DNA from: Bostrychus sinensis
Taxonomy: Eukaryota > Chordata > Actinopteri > Gobiiformes > Eleotridae
Length of the DNA: 64,000 nucleotides
Reading direction: 5' to 3'
Assembly (NCBI GenBank): GCA_020698575.1
Contig: CM036255.1
Location: 1,421,501 to 1,485,500 of the forward strand
Numbering within the stretch: the first letter of the stretch is position 1; every line of letters starts with the position of its first letter. The notes beneath the pieces are model-generated. The model made no database searches, had not been told where the DNA came from, and saw nothing but the letters and a program-made list of their open reading frames with translations. Both the position numbers and the translations under genes were made by a program. This document shows, one piece after another, positions 10,012 to 21,699 of this stretch.

Positions 10012-11465
10012 GTAAGTCTGATAGCGCACAAGACACATAACACAAGGTTCAACAGAGCTGAGTAGAATGTAGTCAGTTGTAGTCAGCTTTGTAGTTTTCA
10101 TATTGGAAATACACTGTACAGCACTATGTTTAATGATCAGTCGTCTTCAATACTGCTTTACTGACTTCACTAAGAAAGTAAATGGGTCTGGCTAGACTGG
10201 CTAAGATTGACATCAGACTAAAGAAAAAAAATCATGTTATATTCAGCAGTGTGCTAAATAAAAAAAAAAAGCTGTGTTATCATTTGTCTCCTCTCAAGCC
10301 TCAGGTGTACTCTGATTGGTCTGTAGCATCTCTCTGTACATACAGCTGTGTTATACCTGGATGATTGGTGATGTTCAGGTGTGGACTGGAGTCACTTGTG
10401 ACATCACAAAATCTATCAGTCCTCATGCAAATGCAGAGGACCTGTTCAGGAGTGGAAAGATGTTTTGGACTTTGCAAGTTTATAGAAATCAGGCATACCC
10501 AGCAGAGCAGAGCACAGATAAAGAGCGTTAAATAAAAAGCTGTGTTGCTGGAGTTCTTTTTGGAGACTGTGTGATGAGACTGTGAGGACCAAGCGCTGCC
10601 CTGTGGAGACTGACGTGGTGCTAATGAGCATTAGTCATCCTGCTGCTCCCACACACTCAGCACCTGCTTGGGTTATCTGTGCTTTTAAATCCTGAGCTGT
10701 GAGCCATGATTTGTATATTATTATGGGACAGTAATATTATGTGCACTCATGGCTGTGTGTGTCTGTGAGATCACGCTGGCCTGGACCTTCAGACCTGTTT
10801 TTATTTAATTAAATATACTCATCTTTGTTATTTTCATATTCTAGTAGTGTTTGTAAACAGAACTGGTTGTGTTCTAAAGACTGGTACCAGAAGTTAAAAA
10901 GACGATAATACATTTTAAATGTTTTTTTATTGGTTTTAATGATTTAGGTGTTAGCAACAAACATCACAAATTTTGAGTAATCAAGACAACTGACAACCAC
11001 TCGACCACATGTGAGTAATATCAGAGACTGGTTTGATAACATTAGAGAGTGTGTCAACGTTTAGCCGTTTTATTTAAAGATATTAGGGAGGATTTTTTTC
11101 GACTGCTGAGGAACCAGCGACTGTTTGTCCTTTTTTGAATAATGCGCATGCGTCAGGCCCCGCCCTTCACTGTTCCTTTCCAAGGAACTCCTCCACAGCG
11201 ACGTGCACGAGCGTTGGAACACGCGTGTTTGTTTACAGCCGGCATCAGCAGAGATTCACCTCAACCTAGACCTGCATTGTTTGTTTGTGCGACCTTTGAC
11301 CTAGTTCCCCACACAGACCCAATCACATGCACAGTCCCTAAATGTGAGCAAAAATATGTCCTCCTGCTATTGGTAGCATTAGCAAACTGACGTTGCTGTA
11401 CAGTTGAAAAGGTTCAACAGATAAAGAAAAAAGGCATTTGTTTCAAATGATAAGATAAACGTTAC

Positions 11466-11665
11466 CTGTCCAGCAGAAACTTGGCGACCAATGCATCGGT
11501 CTGAAGCCCTTTCTGTTCCTACAGCGCACGCTGTCCTTTGAAGGAATCGCCAATAACTACACGGGTTTCATTCTGCTCTTCTACAGTTTTTCTCCTCCTC
11601 CTCTGGTTCACTTCGAAAACAGTTTTCCTTTTGTGACCGCCCGGTTCACGGTTTTCCTCAGCCAT
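11466..11665 (-). pseudogene. Broken KRKTVFEVN / RVVIGDSF-type exon inside the TA-flanked element
   Basis: From the ATG at 11663-11665 the minus strand reads 48 codons, beginning MAEENREPGGHKRKTVFEVN, and reaches a TAG at 11519-11521. The frame continues past the TAG with EQKGLQTDALVAKFLLDR and then meets a donor (GTAACG) at about 11465. I recall the pattern 'R-[VI]-x-I-G-x-x-F...KGL/F-x-TDA-x-[AV]-x-FLLD' from many multicopy fish proteins of unknown function that are tied to DNA transposons or THAP-type proteins. The nonsense codon falls in the otherwise intact block, so this is probably a dead copy. At 48 codons to the stop it is easily missed by ORF finders. The function of the domain is not known to me. 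Confidence 0.5.
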
Positions 11666-11699
11666 TGTGCTCTTCAAAGTCAGGCTGTCCGTGCTACGA

Positions 11700-11761
11700 T
11701 GTTAACGCGGCGCTAACGCGGCGCTAACGCGGCGCTAACGCGTTACGCGGCGCTAACGCCG
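11700..11761. repeat. Short CpG-rich tandem repeat (GCGCTAACGCGGC)
   Basis: Four or five tandem units of about 13 bp based on GCTAACGCGGC, with one variant unit, inside the 954-bp element. Dense CpG in an otherwise AT-rich intron. Confidence 0.8.
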
Positions 11762-12749
11762 GACTACATAAACATAGTGTGTACGCATGCGCAGGCACAA
11801 GAACACGCACTATCGCCGAAACTAGGAAGTCGGAATGATTGGCGAGTCCGTGGAACAATGGTTAACGTACTCATGACGAAAACGATTGGATGAGGTTTTT
11901 TAAGTCCCACAGAGTCCACAGTTTATTAATATTATTATTATATTTTCTAATACACCAATTTATAAGCCTTATACAGGGCAATGAAGGTAGTTTTAATAAA
12001 TATTGCAAAAAATGAATTTATAAAGATCCTCCCTAATACCTTTAATGTAGCAATTAGCGTCTATAATTAGCATATAAGCTAAACAAAACATAATTTAAAT
12101 GTCTTCATTTTAATGTTACGCAGTAACAGAAATGTGGCTGACCAGTCAATATGTCAGTGTCAATAGTTTTATTCTCAGATTTAATTAATCAATCACCACA
12201 AATCCTGCTTTTATAAGTTCACTTTAGCAAATGGACCTAAGTAACAAATATATAAAAAAACAAACATTTGTTCCTGCTGTCTAAAAATGTTTAAATTAAT
12301 ATTTTTATTGTGCTCCTTCATAGAAATTAATGAGATAGAATGTTAATATTGGTATCAGACTGTGTGCCCAACCTTTCTAAATTCGTCACTCCTGGAAGGG
12401 TCTACAGCTGTATCAGTTATAAGCTATTTTCATAAGAAATATTCTAAAAGACAATTCACAATTGTTGGACCTGATCATTTATATTAGTTACAAGATTGAT
12501 GATCTCGCTAAACGTATCCACATCAAAAAATCATCATTTAATAATAATTAATAATTAATAACATTTTCCCTTCCCACTGTGTCAATGTTGTGATGTCATC
12601 TGAAACCCAGCAATAAACTAATACAATAGGGGGAAAAAAGAAAAAAAATCAACAACAACTGAACCTGGACTAAAGCAGGTTTGTCATCGATACACTTGAG
12701 GATAAAGACGATAAGATGAGGTTTTAATGAGAATAACCATTCTCCATTC

Positions 12750-13061
12750 TGCATCCTCAATCTGGGGTCCGGGGACCATAGGTTGAGGGTCCGCGAAAAA
12801 AAAAAAAATTATTTAGTTATGGTATTTAATTTTAAACATTTATAAATGTTAATGGGAACCATTACAACAATAAAATAAACAGTCTGAGCAAAAACAGACT
12901 CATTTAGCCTATGCTTTGTTTAAGGACGTTTAAAACTCCTGAAATGATTGTGACACACCACGCAAGTCATGTTGAGGAGCGGAAAACACGATAAAGGAGT
13001 CCTTGGGATTTTTTTTTCTCCTGTAAGGGGTCCCCAGCCCCAAAAGGTTTGAGAACCCCTG
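12750..13061. mobile_element. hAT-like MITE with GGTCC...GGGTCCCC ends
   Basis: The right end 'AGGTTTGAGAACCCCTG' is a hAT-type terminal sequence, and the left side has a decayed counterpart (CTCAATCTGGGGTCCGGGGA). The interior is AT-rich with an A run at 12798-12810. I do not see a clear 8-bp target duplication, so the assignment rests on the termini. Confidence 0.5.
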
Positions 13062-14477
13062 GGCTATGCAATAATTTCTTCATTTTGTGCATACATAGTT
13101 ACAGAAATGTATGTGTATGCTCAGATCAGTCCCCACAAATCCTACTTTAATAGCCAAAGGAACTGACTCAGATCTGGGTGCCAAAGTCAATCTTAACACA
13201 TAAATAAACATGTATAACAGCAATTAGTTTCTGCTAGTAATGTAGACCATACTAATTGAGATCCAGACCTGTCCAAGACCACAGTGAACCGAGACCATGG
13301 CCTGAGGCCGAGTCAATCTTCAGCCTTTTAGAGGTTGAGACAAGACCAAGGCAAACTGAGACCAGGTCAAGACAAAACCCTGTAAAATGAAGGTGAAAAA
13401 AAAAAAAAAACATTAATCAGTGGCCCAAATACATGATTACTGATAACATGGTACACAATATGTTTAAAGCACATATGACCAGACTTTTTTTTTTTTTTTT
13501 TTACTAATCACGGTGCATGTGAACTCACCAAGTGACAAAAATGCTTCTGAAATCCATACAATTTTCTGTCATGTGATCAAAGTACAGTTTATTCATAAAA
13601 ATAATGACACTGTAGATACATTTTGTCATTAGATTAATGATTTTAAGTGTCCTGTGCTTTTCTATTGAGGGACAACTGGGACATGGTTTGTTGAAAACTG
13701 GGACATATTGGTGTTTTTACTAATATGTGTTGGGACCTGGGACAAAGTACACAAATTTGCTCTGAACAAAAACTAGTCTTGTGCTTTAAAGGCTGACATT
13801 TATACCTCCAGCTGTAAGTTACAACCTGGTGCTGCTTTAAGCGACTTCATCACTAACCTGTTTGAGGCTGAGCTTACTAACTCAAGAAATACAATAAAAA
13901 CATGCTTGTTGTCTAAAAATGGGTGAAAATGGCGAAACAGGGAAAATGGGAAAGAACACTCTTGTAACCAAACTGCAAGAACAACTTTTATGCTTATGAC
14001 ATTCATGGAAAAGATAATCCTATAGGTTCTAATAGTGTGTGAACCCCTGGTGCAGGGATTCTTCTCATCACTGGATGCTTTAAACATCAGATTTCACAAA
14101 GAACAAATATTTGGGACCTCAGTACCTCATAAACCTTGGCTTTCTCCTTTTCTCCTACCTCGGGAAGCTCATTAGTACAGATTACATACATCTCTCACAT
14201 GTATGTCGATATAATGGTGTGTATTATGGCACTGTTGAGTAATGAGTGAGAAACAAAGAGCCTGTGTTTGTCCTGGGACTGAGACGCTGGATTTGGAAGA
14301 TTATGGCAAATATTTTCCAGCCTTATCCTGAAGTATTACAATACTCTCAATGTGAGTAAACAGGCACTTTCACTCACATACTCTACACTCTGTCTCTGTT
14401 CTCTGCAGACACACACAGTAGTGTAGTGTTTGTGTGTTGAAGATATTAGGAACAGTAGTTGTACTCTACGTTCACTC

Positions 14478-14824
14478 TAGGCTCTCAAACTGTGGTACAG
14501 GTACTACTGGTGGTACATGGGCCTCCTCTAGTGGTACTCAGGACTCTTGGAGTTCTGGTCCTGATGTAGTGTTATTATGGGCTTGATCCACTAGAAACGT
14601 TAAGACCACAAGACACACAAGACTGGTTCAGTCCTGGCTTAGATCTGGTTTAGTCCTGGTTTAGATCCAGTTATTCCTGGTTTAGTACTGGTTTAGATAA
14701 TAATTAGTCCTGGTATAGACCTGATTTAGTCCGTGTATAGATATTAATTAGTCATGGTATAGATCTAGTTTAGTCCTGGTTTAGATCTGGGCTGGGTTTA
14801 GTCCTAATTTAGACCTGGTTTTTA
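14478..14824 (+). repeat. 'TAGTCCTGGTT' minisatellite-core element, copy 1
   Basis: The head reads 'CTCAAACTGTGGTACAGGTA' and then has two GTGGTAC blocks. The body is a degenerate tandem of TAGTCCTGGTTTAGATCTGGTT units of about 11-12 bp. The same head and body recur at several other places in the window. It runs directly into simple repeats at 14825. Termini of this type (GGTTCTCAAACTGTGG, TTTGAGAACCACTG in other copies) suggest a hAT-derived non-autonomous element. Confidence 0.6.
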
Positions 14825-14828
14825 TGTA

Positions 14829-14864
14829 CATATCTATCTATCCATCTGTCTGTCTGTCTGTCTG

Positions 14865-14958
<94 letters not shown>

Positions 14959-14964
14959 ATATAT
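14829..14964. repeat. Compound microsatellite (TATC, TCTG, TA)n
   Basis: TATC units, then CTGT units (about 14846-14869), then an almost pure TA run (14870-14964). It abuts the left end of a hAT-type element at 14965. Confidence 0.95.
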
Positions 14965-15884
14965 TAGGGCTGGGAATCGATAAAAAAATGTACTAATTAA
15001 TCACAAATCTGAAAAAAATTATCGCGATTAATTGTATTATGAATTCATGTACAAACACAAAATTGTAAATTTAGAACATTTATTTTGAATTAACCTTCAC
15101 ATACTTTACTGTAAACTTGTGCAATGAGAGAGTGCACAGCCGCAATGAGAGGAGGGGAATACACCTGTACTGAAGTCGGACAGTTTGTGGCTCAGATCAC
15201 GCACCATCACGCCCAAAATCCACTTCTCGCGTGTGCTGGATATGATTTTGAAAATAAATGCATTAAACTGATTTGTAAGAACTTTTCTGTCCCGTGCTTG
15301 ACCCCAGTCTGTGCATTAACGAGGTGCTTTTTTGGAGCACACAACATCATGCACATTCAGCAGCGGTTCTCAGCTTTTATTTCTAAGTTTACACATTATA
15401 AATGTTAAACAGCCTCCTATAACAGCAGATATCTTTTTAATAATATTCTACTTCACACTGAGCAGCAGGGCACAAAGTCAGGTCAAAACTGTAACTTTAG
15501 TCTGTATTTTACCAAAAAAAAGAGGCGGGGAGGAGGAGAGGAGGGCAGTGAAGTGTCGTGTGTTACGTTTCTGATCAGCACTAAACTCAGATCCAATCAC
15601 CTGTCTGTTCACCGCTGACAGGTGTGCGTTTTCCCATCATGCACTGAGCCGTGCAGCCTCCGTAGTTGCTCCTGATGAACTGCGGCGGCTCAGGCGCTGG
15701 TCTCGTTTGGATCTCACGGTGACCGTCGCACTTGTGACATCAGAGCAAGTCGGTAACAAGTTGGACACAAATCTAACCGCGTGCACTGCGCACAGACCGA
15801 CACTGATCCAAACTGCACAGGTCTGGGTCATCTCAAACACACCTGATGGATGGAAACGGAAATGTGTCGTCTTCTACGCTCGCG
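14965..15884 (+). mobile_element. hAT-type element, truncated inverted copy of 39359-40644
   Basis: Starts TAGGGCTGGGAATCGAT and contains TTATCGCGATTAATTG. Large blocks (ATGAGAGAGTGCACAGCC; GACAGTTTGTGGCTCAGATC; 'CCTGATGGATGGAAACGG') match the element at 39359-40644 in reverse orientation. Homology stops near 15884 in a TA run, so the far terminus is lost. About 240 bp (15237-15475) have no counterpart in the other copy, while the other copy has a BED-finger segment missing here; both look like internal-deletion derivatives of a longer parent. Confidence 0.75.
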
Positions 15885-16583
15885 CGGTGCATTTCTGCTA
15901 TATATATATATATATAATGTATAGTAGGTCTGTCTGTTGTGAAGACTGTTGATGAAGCTGATTTCTCTTTATACAGTGAGTAATGTGGCCCTTACAGCAG
16001 CAGGCCCTGGCTCTGTGTGTGTGCTCTGGGGCTGGCGCTCATGGATCATATGGAATATTGAAGTGAGACACTCCTCCTTTTCACAGACACACACCACAAT
16101 TAGACACGCCCCTCCTACTCTGACAGAAGCCCCGCCCCCCACACGCGGGGACTCACAGCCTGTCCTTTGTTCATGTTTACACTCAGAGAGACACTATTCA
16201 AAGTCCCAGGCGTCCTGACCAAACACTAGTATTATAATGAGACGTTTTCTCATGGGACATTTGCTCAGGCCTTTCTGGTCACGGCACTATGGTTCAGTTT
16301 GGAACACCATGCTTCCATCACATACAGTACAAAGTGTTCCATGTCATTTTGGTTGCACAGCACTAGACCCAGGACAGTGAGTGGGTGCTAAAGGTGGAGC
16401 TAACAGGTTACAGGTTAGGTTGTTGTGTGCTCATTTTCTGTGGCGTATGTAAGGATCATACAGCATCAGTGTTTGTGATCTGGTCTGAGAAAAATCTTTA
16501 ACAACAAGGGACTACACCCCAGAGTAATTATGTCTTAAAATATCTTAATGGAGGCAGGTTGATTTGATTGATTTAATGCATTG

Positions 16584-16915
16584 GACTGGTTCTCAAACTG
16601 TGGTATGGGACCACTGGTGGCACACAGGCTTCTTTTGCAGTTCAAGTCCTGATTGACCCAATAGTGTAGACCACTGCTTTGTTCTGGTTTAGTCCCAGAT
16701 TTGTCTGGGGATAGTCCAGATTTATTCCAGTTTTAGTGCTTGTTTAGTCCTAGATTATTCTGGGTTTAGTCTTTGTTCAGACAAGGTTTAGTCCAGTTTT
16801 AGTGCTTGCTTAGTCCTGGTTTAGACCTATATTAGTTCCATTTTAGTCCTTGTTTAGTAATGTTTACGTTAGTCCATTTAAAAGTTAAATCTTTTCTGAG
16901 GTGGTCCTTGATATG
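16584..16915 (+). repeat. 'TAGTCCTGGTT' minisatellite-core element, copy 2
   Basis: The head 'TGGTTCTCAAACTGTGGTAT' is followed by a CACTGGTGGCACACAGGCTT block, a degenerate TTTAGTCC tandem body, and a tail 'GGTGGTCCTTGATATGGACA' then GTTTGA. This head-body-tail order is the same as in the other copies. Confidence 0.6.
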
Positions 16916-17629
16916 GACAGTTTGATTTTGACAGTGTTGTCTAACAATAACAACAGATTCACTGTGTGTTGTGCAGTTCTAGATTTAAAAAAGACTTTAT
17001 TCAAAATGAAGACACAGAGAGATCGCCTTCTTCTCTTGTTTTGTGAATGATCTTCTCTTCACCCTCCGCCCTCACTGTCCAGTCCAGCTCAGCTCCAGTC
17101 AAGTGAGTGTGAGGTCTGCCCCAGGCCAATCCGTCACTCCACTGACCCCCTCTCCGCAGCCTTTCAGAGCCACTTTATCTCTCACATTAGCCGCTGCTGA
17201 AGGATGTAGGACGCCAGGGAAGTGCTCTAGATTCAGTGTCTTCCTGCACTCTTGATGCCAGTTTTATTTTGGCCTTACCCCTGATTTCCAGAGAGCATTA
17301 GAACTGGAGGATTTCTTGCACTGGGACAGTGACAGTCCTCCCACCACACAGGCCTCTCCTTTTGCGTTCTTCTGGGCGACATCTATTCTCAATTGCATTC
17401 AAAATACACACTTTAGTGGTCAGAAAACTGTGCGAAGTGACTGAAGTGAAGGAGAAGTGATGAGCAGGCTTGATATCCTGTACATTTTGTCTGTCACTAG
17501 TTCAGAGGTCTGTCCAGTAGACCTGTGCCGGCTGTGTATTGGCAGTAATCAAGAAGATATTTGCAGGTTATTTATCATCAAACCATCAATGTTCTCACAT
17601 ACTATCACATAGACAGTGATGCTGTGCAA

Positions 17630-18612
17630 TAGGGTTGCAAAATTGTGGGAATTTTCAAATTTGGAAATTTTCCATGGGAATTTATGGGAATAAATTGGGA
17701 ACTTAAACAACTCAAAGCTGTCCCATGACAGGACAATATACTATAGCATAAAAACACAAACACACTTCAATATCTGTGTTATTCCTCAGTCACATGTACA
17801 TGTGGTACATGTAGTAACCTGCTCTGCATACACTTCTATGCACTCTGCATCCCCCTATCACATGCACAGCTGATCTCCACAGCACTACCAAACTCAAGAC
17901 TGCAGACAACCAGATATTTCTGGTTAGCTCAACTATTAGGGTTGTAAAAATGTGTTTTGTGGTATATTGTGATATTTTGGGGGCAAAATATTAAGCATCA
18001 TAATTCTATATAGGTATCAATACATTTGTGACAACATCATGCATAATTAAGTTTGGCTGCAGGTCCCAGGCTGGCCACTAGGGGTGGTGCCGCTTTTTGA
18101 GCAGATTAATGTAATGTGGTGTTTTTCCACTGATTAAACTGTGTCAGCTCAGCACATGTTCTCTCTTCTGAACAATTTACATTCTCTCTGACTGTGCCTC
18201 TATAAAACAGGTGTGCCTCATTGCTGTGTACTGAGGACAACTCTGTTGTAGTTTGAATTGAAATATAATTGCAGAATTGTATTGACCTTGGTATCAAAAG
18301 TTTATTTTCCTTATTAGCAATTTAGCTGCTATGATATGCTAAATGCTAATACCTAAAAGCCAAGCTAAGACCTTGGTGCATAAATCAACCTTACTTTAAA
18401 AATAAGTAGGAGAAAATATTGAACAAATCAATACTTTAAAAAGTTATTACTTTATAAAGTCATTATAATGTTTTTAATTAATTAATTTATTTATATATAT
18501 ATATATATAGTTTCCAAATTTGAAAATTCCCCAAATTTCCAAGCTTAACTTCTCATGGAAAATTTCCAGAAAGTTTCAGGAAATTTTCCGGAATTTTACT
18601 GCAAATACTCAG
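17630..18612. mobile_element. MITE-like element rich in GGAAATTTTCC motifs
   Basis: The left part (AGGGTTGCAAAATTGTGGGA, then TTTGGAAATTTTCCATGGGA) is mirrored by the right part (GGAAATTTTCCGGAATTTTA, then CTGCAAATAC). The inverted halves enclose AT-rich DNA that includes a second 'TTAGGGTTGTAAAAATGTG' start near 17936. No coding frame or clear target duplication. The end type is one I recall from fish MITEs, but the exact borders are approximate. Confidence 0.5.
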
Positions 18613-18744
18613 TAAGTTGTTTCGTCCCTTGGATCGGAGGAAACCCATGTAATCATCTAAAAGCGATATAGGAATTATCTGTATTATTAAAGATTTGAAT
18701 ATGCTGGCACACTCCAGTAAGTGTTGGTCCAGTTGGCTGTTGAT

Positions 18745-19187
18745 TAATGGCTGCAGGAGAAGTTAAAGATTATTTTGATAATCAGTTCATCTGTCAATTA
18801 TTGATTAATCAATTAATCAGATAGAAAAGCATGTGTGGTTAAAGAGGTTAAAAAACTTGAGGTGTTTTATAATTCCTGTAAAAAAATTGGGAAATTTTCT
18901 ACCAAAAACCAAAAGCTACAACTATGTCAATGGGAGACATTTGATAGAGCATATACACACAATATTTTTAATTAAAAACACAAAATGTACATTGTGTGTT
19001 TTTGTTGCTCTACTGCTCTGTTTTGTAAATAAACCCTCCTCTCAGCACATGGTATGTTTCATGATTTCACATGGTATGAGTCTATGAATACTCCAGTTAA
19101 CAATTAAACAATGACTAAATTAGTTAAACTAGATTATTTTAATAACCGATTATCTTCAATTAATCCAATTAATTGTTGCAGCCCTAC
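18745..19187. mobile_element. MITE with GGCTGCA / TTGTTGCAGCCCTA ends
   Basis: The right end 'CAATTAATTGTTGCAGCCCT' is mirrored at the left by 'TGGCTGCAGGAG' with subterminal TTGATTAATCAATTAATCA. A related copy lies at 56243-56627. The termini match the TAGGGCTGCAAC type seen there. No coding content. The left border is decayed. Confidence 0.5.
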
Positions 19188-20641
19188 ATGTGTTATGTCA
19201 GTGCCTGGGTAGAGTACATTAGAGAGTGACTAATAATTTAACTGTTTCACTTTAGGGACATGTACCGCTAAATAATAATAATCTCTCAGAAGGTTTACAC
19301 AACACGATAGTGCTTTACTCCGAAATAGGCTGAGCTCTGAAAAGAAAAATGTGACCAGAACAGCAAAGAAACAACGAAAAGTTACGTTGTTCACTTTTAT
19401 TCTGCTAAGTAGCTCGACCTAGCTGCGCAGGTAAATCCATTGAATGTCTGCTCAGATTTTGTCAAAGACAGAAATCCTATTTTAATATTGTACAATGATA
19501 ATATCTTATTTAATTTGTGGATGGGGCTATAGTCCACATAATAGCATACACAGTAAGCTGTATATAGTAAGCTGTATATATATGACATGAACAGGTCTAT
19601 GGTCAGGCCTTAACCAGTGGGGCTAATGTTGTTATACAAGCCCGTGTTAGAGGCTCCTGAGGCTCCTGAGGCTCCTGAGGCTGTTTTGAGGGGCCTCTGC
19701 CCAGTCTGAGCATCTTTACATACACACAGGATTAGTCCTCTGTAAAGAGTCTGTGTTTTGGCTCCTGATCATCTGAGCAGAGATCAGCCCTTCTCCAAGT
19801 GAGTCTGAGGTCTTTACTAAAGCTGCATTAGCCCAGAAACTCTTCGCCTCATCCTCCCAACCCCACTGCCCTCAACAACAGATCAAAGTATTTAAATACA
19901 TCAGACTGAACTTTTCCCCTGCCCTCTGAGCTGAGTTCAGTGTTAGACCCATGTGACCCCTCAGTTATCTCTAAATGCTGCCCATCACTCATTGCAAGCA
20001 GAAATAAGAGATTTCCTTTAGGTAAGGCAGGAGAATGAACCCCGGTAGACTCCAGGACACTTCTCTGGTCTCTCTGAGCGTGTGTGGGGTTGTTTTGTTC
20101 TGTGTTCTGGTGTGTCTATTATTGATGTTGCGGTGTATTTGTAGTGTTGTCCCGGGACACCTGATCCTCCTGGGGCATAAATATTTCATGTCTGTGGAAA
20201 GATGACACTGCCCTGTGGTTTCGGAGGATGGCCACTGACAGTGGACCATGGATCTTCTGGCTCATTGGTCTGGTCCACTACTGATGATGTCATCAGTGTG
20301 CTAATAATGTGTGTTAAATATAATATGAATCTTATTATTATTTTTTAAAATAATTCATGCCAGATGTGCTTCCTGTCGCAACCAGCCATATACTGTGACT
20401 GGAGGAAGCAATGTTGGTGAAGTGACATAACAAAAGTATGCACTGGGTCAGAGTGTCAGTCAATTTGTTAACCCTCTGGTTACTGTGCATAATAATAATT
20501 TGACCAACAAAGAATATCTGTCCAGTGGAACACTATAACAGGGCAGAGTCCCAAAAGCCATCAAGGTGGGGGTTACAAGATGATTTCCAGAAATCATAAC
20601 AAATTAAAGGGACAATTTTCTGCTTTTTAAAATATTTTAAA

Positions 20642-21544
20642 TAGGGCTGGGCATTATTATCGCGTTAACGCAGTAATTAATTAACGGCAGTAATTATTTT
20701 AACACGCGTTAATGCAAGTTATGGGTCAGTCAGGAAAGAGCCAGTTCACAGAGCTGGGTCCCGTCAGCAGCCGTGTGTTTGTCTGTCTCTCTTTCTCTCT
20801 CTCTGTGCGGGGCACCAGGCAGGGGGCGGGGCACCAGGACAGAGGAAGAGTACAGAGACCCGATGGTCTTGACAGAGCAGGCTTTTAGCTTCCTAACAGT
20901 GTTTGTTTCATGTAGATCGGTGCAGGACTCACTGTGATACAAACCACTAAAGTCTTACAACTATTAATGATGTTAAATATAGCCTGTCAAATATACGCGC
21001 GGCTAATTAATGCTATCAGCAACAACGTGCGGTGTTTTCAGATTGTATCAATGATATTTTATTTGAAAAATTACCAAAAACGAGTTATTTACTTTACATA
21101 ACTTTTTTGATAGTCGTATAAGGAAGAGAGAAGTGAGCAGCAGCAGCAGCAGCAGGGGGACAGCAGTGGAGATGTGAAAAAAATAAGTCCAGCTCCAAAG
21201 GTAAAAAAAAAAAAAAGGTGAAAATATAGGCCTAGCTGTATCTGCTGTAGTGCTCTTTGTCTGCAAAATAATGATTTTTATTATTATTATTTGGGTGTCA
21301 AGCATGTTTGAAATGGTTCTATATACACTATAGGCAACCAAGTCAAAACTACACTTATTGGCTAAATTGTAAAAGCTACAAGTTATCAATTAAAGAGCCA
21401 CTGAGGAGCTGCAAGACCCGAATACATTATTGATTGAATTTTATTGCAAGACTGCGAATAATTGCAATTAATCGCAAAAAAAATAAAAAAAATAAAATCA
21501 AGTGATTAATTGCGATAACATTTTTTAATCATTGCCCAGCACTA
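20642..21544 (-). mobile_element. hAT-like 0.9-kb element (family C/D/E), copy C
   Basis: Starts TAGGGCTGGGCATTATTATCGC and ends AATCATTGCCCAGCACTA, imperfect inverted ends, with TTAACGC and ATTGCGAT repeats inside. Copy D (36769-37765) and the older copy E (44625-45512) carry the same body in the opposite orientation. The 113-codon frame inside (21048-21389, minus strand) recurs in copy D but is hydrophobic and driven by CTG and poly-T runs, so I regard it as transposon interior. The flank at 21545-21690 is also shared with copy D. Confidence 0.7.
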
Positions 21545-21690
21545 AGTAATAATATTTTAGAAAAAAAATATTACAAGTCACCTATTGGGAATGAAAAATG
21601 TCCAAAAATGATTAAAAACAAAATAATTAATTTTATTTATTAGATTTTTGCTCAAAAAGTATTGATACGAGCACTGAGACCGGATTGATA
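21545..21690 (-). repeat. Outer repeat flanking copy C, inverted match of 36615-36768
   Basis: Contains 'CACCTATTGGGAATGAAAAA' and 'TCAAAAAGTATTGATA', which match the left flank of copy D almost base for base in reverse complement. Copies C and D therefore share one insertion junction. Either the inner element was carried within a larger repeat or the composite was duplicated as a unit. Confidence 0.7.
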
Positions 21691-21699
21691 ACAGCTACT

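Larger units (their letters stand above)
11083..12036. mobile_element. 954-bp DNA transposon with TA target duplication and TTAGGGAGGAT ends
   Basis: The left end TTAGGGAGGAT (11083) and the right end ATCCTCCCTAA (12036) are inverted repeats, each flanked by TA. The interior is CpG-rich, contains a GCGCTAACGCGGC-type tandem run (11702-11760) and carries a broken minus-strand exon (11466-11665). TA duplications fit Tc1/mariner or ISL2EU-type elements; the sequence does not decide which. The high CpG content relative to the surrounding intron suggests a fairly recent arrival. Confidence 0.7.

Noticed and set aside
10012..10065. Open frame of the large neurabin exon continuing to a stop at 10065 (452 codons)
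   Set aside because: Homology to the family continues in the next exon at 38856 exactly at the GTAAGT donor; the 17 extra codons have no family resemblance and are intron read-through.
21048..21389. 113-codon hydrophobic ORF, repeated at 36959-37231
   Set aside because: Conserved only because both lie in copies of the same transposon; its Leu-rich part comes from CTG and poly-T runs. Not supported as a gene.
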